Both the position numbers and the translations under genes were made by a program. DNA of 64,000 nt. Source: Halonatronomonas betaini. GTDB taxonomy: Bacteria; Bacillota; Halanaerobiia; Halanaerobiales; Halarsenatibacteraceae. This document shows positions 60,931 to 64,000 of the stretch, piece after piece. The stretch's first letter is position 1. Each line of letters starts with the position of its first letter. The DNA is taken from contig NZ_JADPIE010000007.1 of assembly GCF_015666175.1 (NCBI RefSeq), forward strand, positions 62,001 to 126,000. The letters run 5' to 3'. The notes beneath the pieces were generated by a model. The model was not told where the DNA came from. It made no database searches and saw only the letters and a list, made by a program, of their open reading frames with translations.

Positions 60931-62031
60931 ATGATTCCAATTGCAAATCCAGAAATTACAGATTTAGAAAAAGAAAGTGTTATGAAGGTCATGGATAGCG
61001 GCATGCTTGCTTCTGGGCCAAGGGTAAAGGAATTTAATGATAAGTTTGCTGAATATGTTGGAGCGGATTATGGTATTGCCACAACCAGTGGGACAACAGC
61101 TTTAGATGTGGCTGTAAAGGCTACTGGATTAGAAGAAGGAGATAAGGTGATTACAACACCTTTTACATTTATTGCAAGTTGTAATTCATTGCTCTATAGC
61201 GGAATTGAACCAGTTTTTGTTGATATTGATCCATTAACCTATAATATTGATTCCTATAAGGTTTTAGAAAAATTGGAGGAAGATCCTGATATTAAAGGGA
61301 TTATGCCGGTACATCTATTTGGACAACCAGCTGATATGGATACAATTATGAGGCTTGCTAGAAAATATGATTTAATAGTAATAGAAGATGCTGCCCAGGC
61401 TCATGGAGCTGAGTTTGCCGGTGAGCCAGTTGGTGGAATAGGAACTGCAGGAATTTTTAGTTTTTATCCTACAAAAAATATGACAACTGGTGAAGGTGGA
61501 ATTGTTGTTACATCTGATAAAGAAGTCGCAGATAATGCAAAGCTCTTGATTAATCATGGTTTGACTGATCGCTATTATCATGAAGAGTTAGGCTTTAATT
61601 ATAGAATGACTGATATTGCAGCAGCTATTGGTCTTGAGCAGTTAAAGAAGTTAGATGATTTTAATAAATCCCGGAGAGAGAATGCTATGAAACTTACTGA
61701 AGGGATATCTGATTTAAATTGGTTAGTTACTCCAAAGGTAGCTGAAAAAAGATCTCATGTTTTTCATCAGTATACAATAAGGGTTATTAACGGCTTCAGG
61801 GATGATTTAGTTGAGCATCTTGAGGAGAACGGTATAGGCTATGGAATTCATTATCCTAGACTTGCCTATCAGCAGCCAATTTATAAAAAACTTGGTTATG
61901 ATAGTTTTGATTGTCCTGAAGCTGAAAAAGCTTCGAGACAGGTTCTTTCGTTACCTGTTCATCCGGCTTTAAGTGATGAGAATATTAATGAGGTTATAAG
62001 AGTCCTTCGTGCCTTCAAACCAGGAAAATGA
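60931..62031 (+). CDS. DegT/DnrJ/EryC1-family aminotransferase, probable GnnB
   Basis: A 366-residue PLP aminotransferase of sugar nucleotides. ATTSGTTALDVAVKATGL, VIEDAAQAHGAEF, and the PLP lysine in FSFYPTKNMTTGEGGIV are conserved. It follows the oxidoreductase by 16 bases. It would convert the 3-keto sugar to UDP-GlcNAc3N with glutamate. Relatives WbpE, DesV and ArnB use other keto sugars; the gene order with lpxA and GnnA-like protein supports GnnB. Confidence 0.82.
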   Translation: MIPIANPEITDLEKESVMKVMDSGMLASGPRVKEFNDKFAEYVGADYGIATTSGTTALDVAVKATGLEEGDKVITTPFTFIASCNSLLYSGIEPVFVDIDPLTYNIDSYKVLEKLEEDPDIKGIMPVHLFGQPADMDTIMRLARKYDLIVIEDAAQAHGAEFAGEPVGGIGTAGIFSFYPTKNMTTGEGGIVVTSDKEVADNAKLLINHGLTDRYYHEELGFNYRMTDIAAAIGLEQLKKLDDFNKSRRENAMKLTEGISDLNWLVTPKVAEKRSHVFHQYTIRVINGFRDDLVEHLEENGIGYGIHYPRLAYQQPIYKKLGYDSFDCPEAEKASRQVLSLPVHPALSDENINEVIRVLRAFKPGK

Positions 62032-62127
62032 AATTAATAGAAAATCATGATATAATATTTTTATGGGAAAAATACAACTTCGTATTTATTTAGATAGTTT
62101 GATAAGTTTGATAAAGGGGGATTAACC

Positions 62128-63858
62128 TTGAGTTATAAGTCAAAATACCGTGATTGGTTATTGAATGATTATTTTGATGAGGAGACCAAAGAAGAATTAG
62201 AATCAATTCAAGATAATGAGCAAGAGATAGAAGATAGGTTTTATAAAAATTTAGAGTTTGGAACCGGTGGTATGCGTGGGAAAATGGGTGCCGGCACTAA
62301 CAGAATGAATAAGTATATAGTAAGGAAAGCTACTCAGGGGCTTGCCAATTATATTATCAATTACAGTGAAGATGGGAAAGAAAATGGTGTTGTAATTGCT
62401 TATGATTCGAGACATAAATCTAGAGAGTTTGCTGAAGAGACAGCTCTTGTACTGGCTGGGAATGGTATAAAAGCTTATCTTTTTAGTGAATTAAGACCTA
62501 CTCCAGAACTATCTTTTGCTGTTAGAGAATTAAATGCAGAAGCAGGGGTAGTTGTAACAGCAAGTCATAACCCTCCTGAATATAATGGTTATAAAGTTTA
62601 TGGGAGCGATGGTTGTCAGTTAGTTCCTGATAAAGCCAGGAAAGTTATAGCAGAAATTAATGAACTTGATGATTTTTCTTTAATAAAGAGAATGGATAAA
62701 TCAGAAGCAGAAGAAGAAGGTCTTTTTAAAATTTTAGGGTCTGATATGGATGAAAAATATCAAGAAGCAGTAATTGATGTTTTGCCAGATGTTGAGCTTG
62801 CAAATAAAGCAGGTAATAATCTAAAGATTATTTATACTCCGCTTCATGGTACCGGTAATAAACCGGTCAGAGATATTTTGAGTACCCTGGGATTTAAAGA
62901 GATGATGGTTGTACAGAGACAGGCTGAGCCAGATCCAGATTTCTCAACTGTTACTAGTCCTAATCCAGAAGATAGAGATGCCTATACTCTGGCTCTAGAA
63001 CTGGCTGAAAGTTATAATCCAGATTTAATTATGGCTACAGATCCTGATGCAGATAGGTTAGGAGCTTTAGTTAAGGATGGCGAGGGCTATACTGCTTTAA
63101 ACGGGAATGAGATTGGTGTTTTGATGGCAGATTATCTTTTGAGCAGGAAGAAAGAGGAAAATCTATTGCCAGATAATCCTGTAATTATTAAAACTATCGT
63201 TTCTACAGAAATGATTAGACCTATAGCTGATAAATATAATACTATTGTAAAAGATGTTTTAACTGGTTTTAAATATATCGGTGAAGAGATTAAAAAGATG
63301 GAAACTACTGATGAAGAGTTCATCCTGGGGTTTGAGGAAAGTTTTGGTTATTTAACTGGTACTTATGTAAGAGATAAAGATGCGGTTAATGCAGCGGCTT
63401 TACTTGCTATGATGGCTCTTTATTATCAGGAAGAACGAGAGATTAATCTGCTTCAGAGATTATCTGAATTAAGGGAAGAACATGGTTTCTTTCTTGAAGA
63501 TCTAGAGTCTATGCGCCTTGAAGGTAAAGAAGGCCAGGAAGAGATAGAAAGAATTATTGCTTCATTAAGAGAAGAGTGCCCTGCTGAAATTGCAGGAGAG
63601 GATCTTGTAGTTTTTAAGGATTATTTAAGCAGGATTTCAAGGGATTTAAAAAGTGGAGAAGAAAGAGAGATTAATTTACCAGAATCTAATGTGCTTCAGT
63701 TTATTTTAGCTGATGAAAGTAAAATTACAATTAGACCTTCCGGAACAGAGCCTAAGTTGAAGTTTTATTTTGCGGTTAGAGCTAATTCAGAAGAGAATGC
63801 AAAATCCAGGCTAGAAAATTTAAAAGAGAAGTTTTTAGTAATGATTGATAAAGTTTAG
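62128..63858 (+). CDS. phosphoglucomutase / phosphomannomutase (alpha-D-phosphohexomutase)
   Basis: A 576-residue alpha-D-phosphohexomutase of the PgcA/PMM2-PGM2-like type. The phosphoserine loop is VVTASHNPPEYNGYKVY, metal binding DPDADRLGA, sugar-binding GFEESFGYL, and phosphate-binding TIRPSGTEPKLKFY near the end. It interconverts glucose 1- and 6-phosphate (or mannose analogues). It lies before galU, which uses glucose 1-phosphate to make UDP-glucose, suggesting supply of sugar nucleotides for envelope polysaccharide. TTG start seven bases after AAAGGGGG. Confidence 0.93.
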   Translation: MSYKSKYRDWLLNDYFDEETKEELESIQDNEQEIEDRFYKNLEFGTGGMRGKMGAGTNRMNKYIVRKATQGLANYIINYSEDGKENGVVIAYDSRHKSREFAEETALVLAGNGIKAYLFSELRPTPELSFAVRELNAEAGVVVTASHNPPEYNGYKVYGSDGCQLVPDKARKVIAEINELDDFSLIKRMDKSEAEEEGLFKILGSDMDEKYQEAVIDVLPDVELANKAGNNLKIIYTPLHGTGNKPVRDILSTLGFKEMMVVQRQAEPDPDFSTVTSPNPEDRDAYTLALELAESYNPDLIMATDPDADRLGALVKDGEGYTALNGNEIGVLMADYLLSRKKEENLLPDNPVIIKTIVSTEMIRPIADKYNTIVKDVLTGFKYIGEEIKKMETTDEEFILGFEESFGYLTGTYVRDKDAVNAAALLAMMALYYQEEREINLLQRLSELREEHGFFLEDLESMRLEGKEGQEEIERIIASLREECPAEIAGEDLVVFKDYLSRISRDLKSGEEREINLPESNVLQFILADESKITIRPSGTEPKLKFYFAVRANSEENAKSRLENLKEKFLVMIDKV

Positions 63859-63881
63859 AAGGTAAGTTGTTGGAAATAATT

Positions 63882-63914
63882 CCGGCCGGTTGTATTTTGC
63901 CGGTCGGTTTTTGT
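63882..63914 (+). terminator. Rho-independent terminator
   Basis: CCGGCCGG (63882-63889) pairs with CCGGTCGG (63900-63907, one G-U), followed by TTTTTTG. It ends the phosphohexomutase transcript. Confidence 0.9.
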
Positions 63915-63944
63915 TTTAATAAAATACTTAGGGGGCAGATATTG

Positions 63945-64000
63945 ATGAGAGTAAAAAAAGCAGTAATACCAGCAGCTGGCTATGGAACTAGATTATTACC
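63945..64000 (+). CDS. galU: UTP-glucose-1-phosphate uridylyltransferase, 5' end only
   Basis: The frame begins at ATG 63945, about seven to ten bases after GGGGG, and reads MRVKKAVIPAAGYGTRLLP before the window ends. This is the nucleotide-binding N-terminus of GalU/GtaB (G-x-G-T-R). The preceding phosphohexomutase supplies its substrate glucose 1-phosphate. The remainder of the gene lies outside. Confidence 0.85.
   Translation, partial: MRVKKAVIPAAGYGTRLL

Noticed and set aside
59132-62031. Wbp-type (WbpB/E/D) O-antigen diaminosugar cluster.
   Set aside because: The hexapeptide protein has full LpxA hallmarks (AHIAHDC, IHQF, helical C-terminus), so GnnAB with LpxA is the better reading, though the two families are related.

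Overview
The window reads as chromosome from a halophilic, outer-membrane-bearing (diderm) member of the Firmicutes, most like the Halanaerobiales. Three things point there. Almost the whole lipid A, LPS-transport and outer-membrane-protein machinery sits in one long locus. An SLH-domain porin of the OmpM type, typical of diderm Firmicutes, closes that locus. The proteins are strikingly rich in Asp and Glu in an AT-leaning genome, as expected for a salt-in halophile. The lineage is inferred from gene content only. A siroheme-dependent haem operon and a cytochrome c maturation cluster suggest an anaerobically respiring member.

Layout. 1-9200 is mixed: an MFS transporter, a methyltransferase, a ThiF-like protein, a PAS-GGDEF-HD-GYP signalling protein and a PHP phosphoesterase on the minus strand, a permease-USP fusion and an unknown acidic protein. 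9409-37571 is the envelope locus on the plus strand: murA, mreB, an S55 protease-like protein, tamB, bamA, ompH plus two membrane-anchored coiled-coil proteins, lpxD, a small barrel, an LptA/LptC-like protein, lptF/G, lpxC, fabZ, a degenerate lpxA, lpxI, lpxB, lptC, lptA, lptB, a second lptF/G, a DUF3084 protein, a YqgF-like protein, and a strongly promoted ompM-like porin behind a structured leader. 37572-38475 is a 900-base non-coding stretch with three tandem-repeat arrays. 38479-41566 has a secreted PsbP/DUF1795-like protein and a 5'-nucleotidase split into separate genes. 41735-51629 is a compact haem operon (hemA, precorrin-2 dehydrogenase, hemC, cobA-hemD, ahbC, hemB, ahbD, fused ahbAB, hemL), followed by a MATE transporter. 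On the minus strand, 53052-55731 holds ccmE-A-B-C-D, including a 47-residue ccmD. 55928-64000 returns to the envelope: a barrel protein, lptD, an intact lpxA with gnnA/gnnB-like genes, a phosphohexomutase and the start of galU.

Together the genes describe one cell surface. LpxA/D/C/I/B make the lipid A core, LptA/B/C/D/F/G export it, BamA, OmpH and TamB fold and deliver outer-membrane proteins and lipids, and OmpM ties the outer membrane to the wall. GnnA/GnnB beside the only LpxA with its catalytic histidines suggests lipid A built on the 3-amino sugar, with amide-linked acyl chains. Haem made from sirohaem by AhbA-D would feed the CcmA-E branch for periplasmic cytochromes c.

Most novel-looking signals: the structured leader RNA before ompM (about 34573-34826), the repeat region behind it (11-bp and 59-bp arrays), the degenerate/intact LpxA pair with gnnAB, the AhbA-AhbB fusion, the Cys-type CcmE, the trio of OmpH-like proteins, and a ribosome-binding site buried in a long hairpin at 8011-8099.
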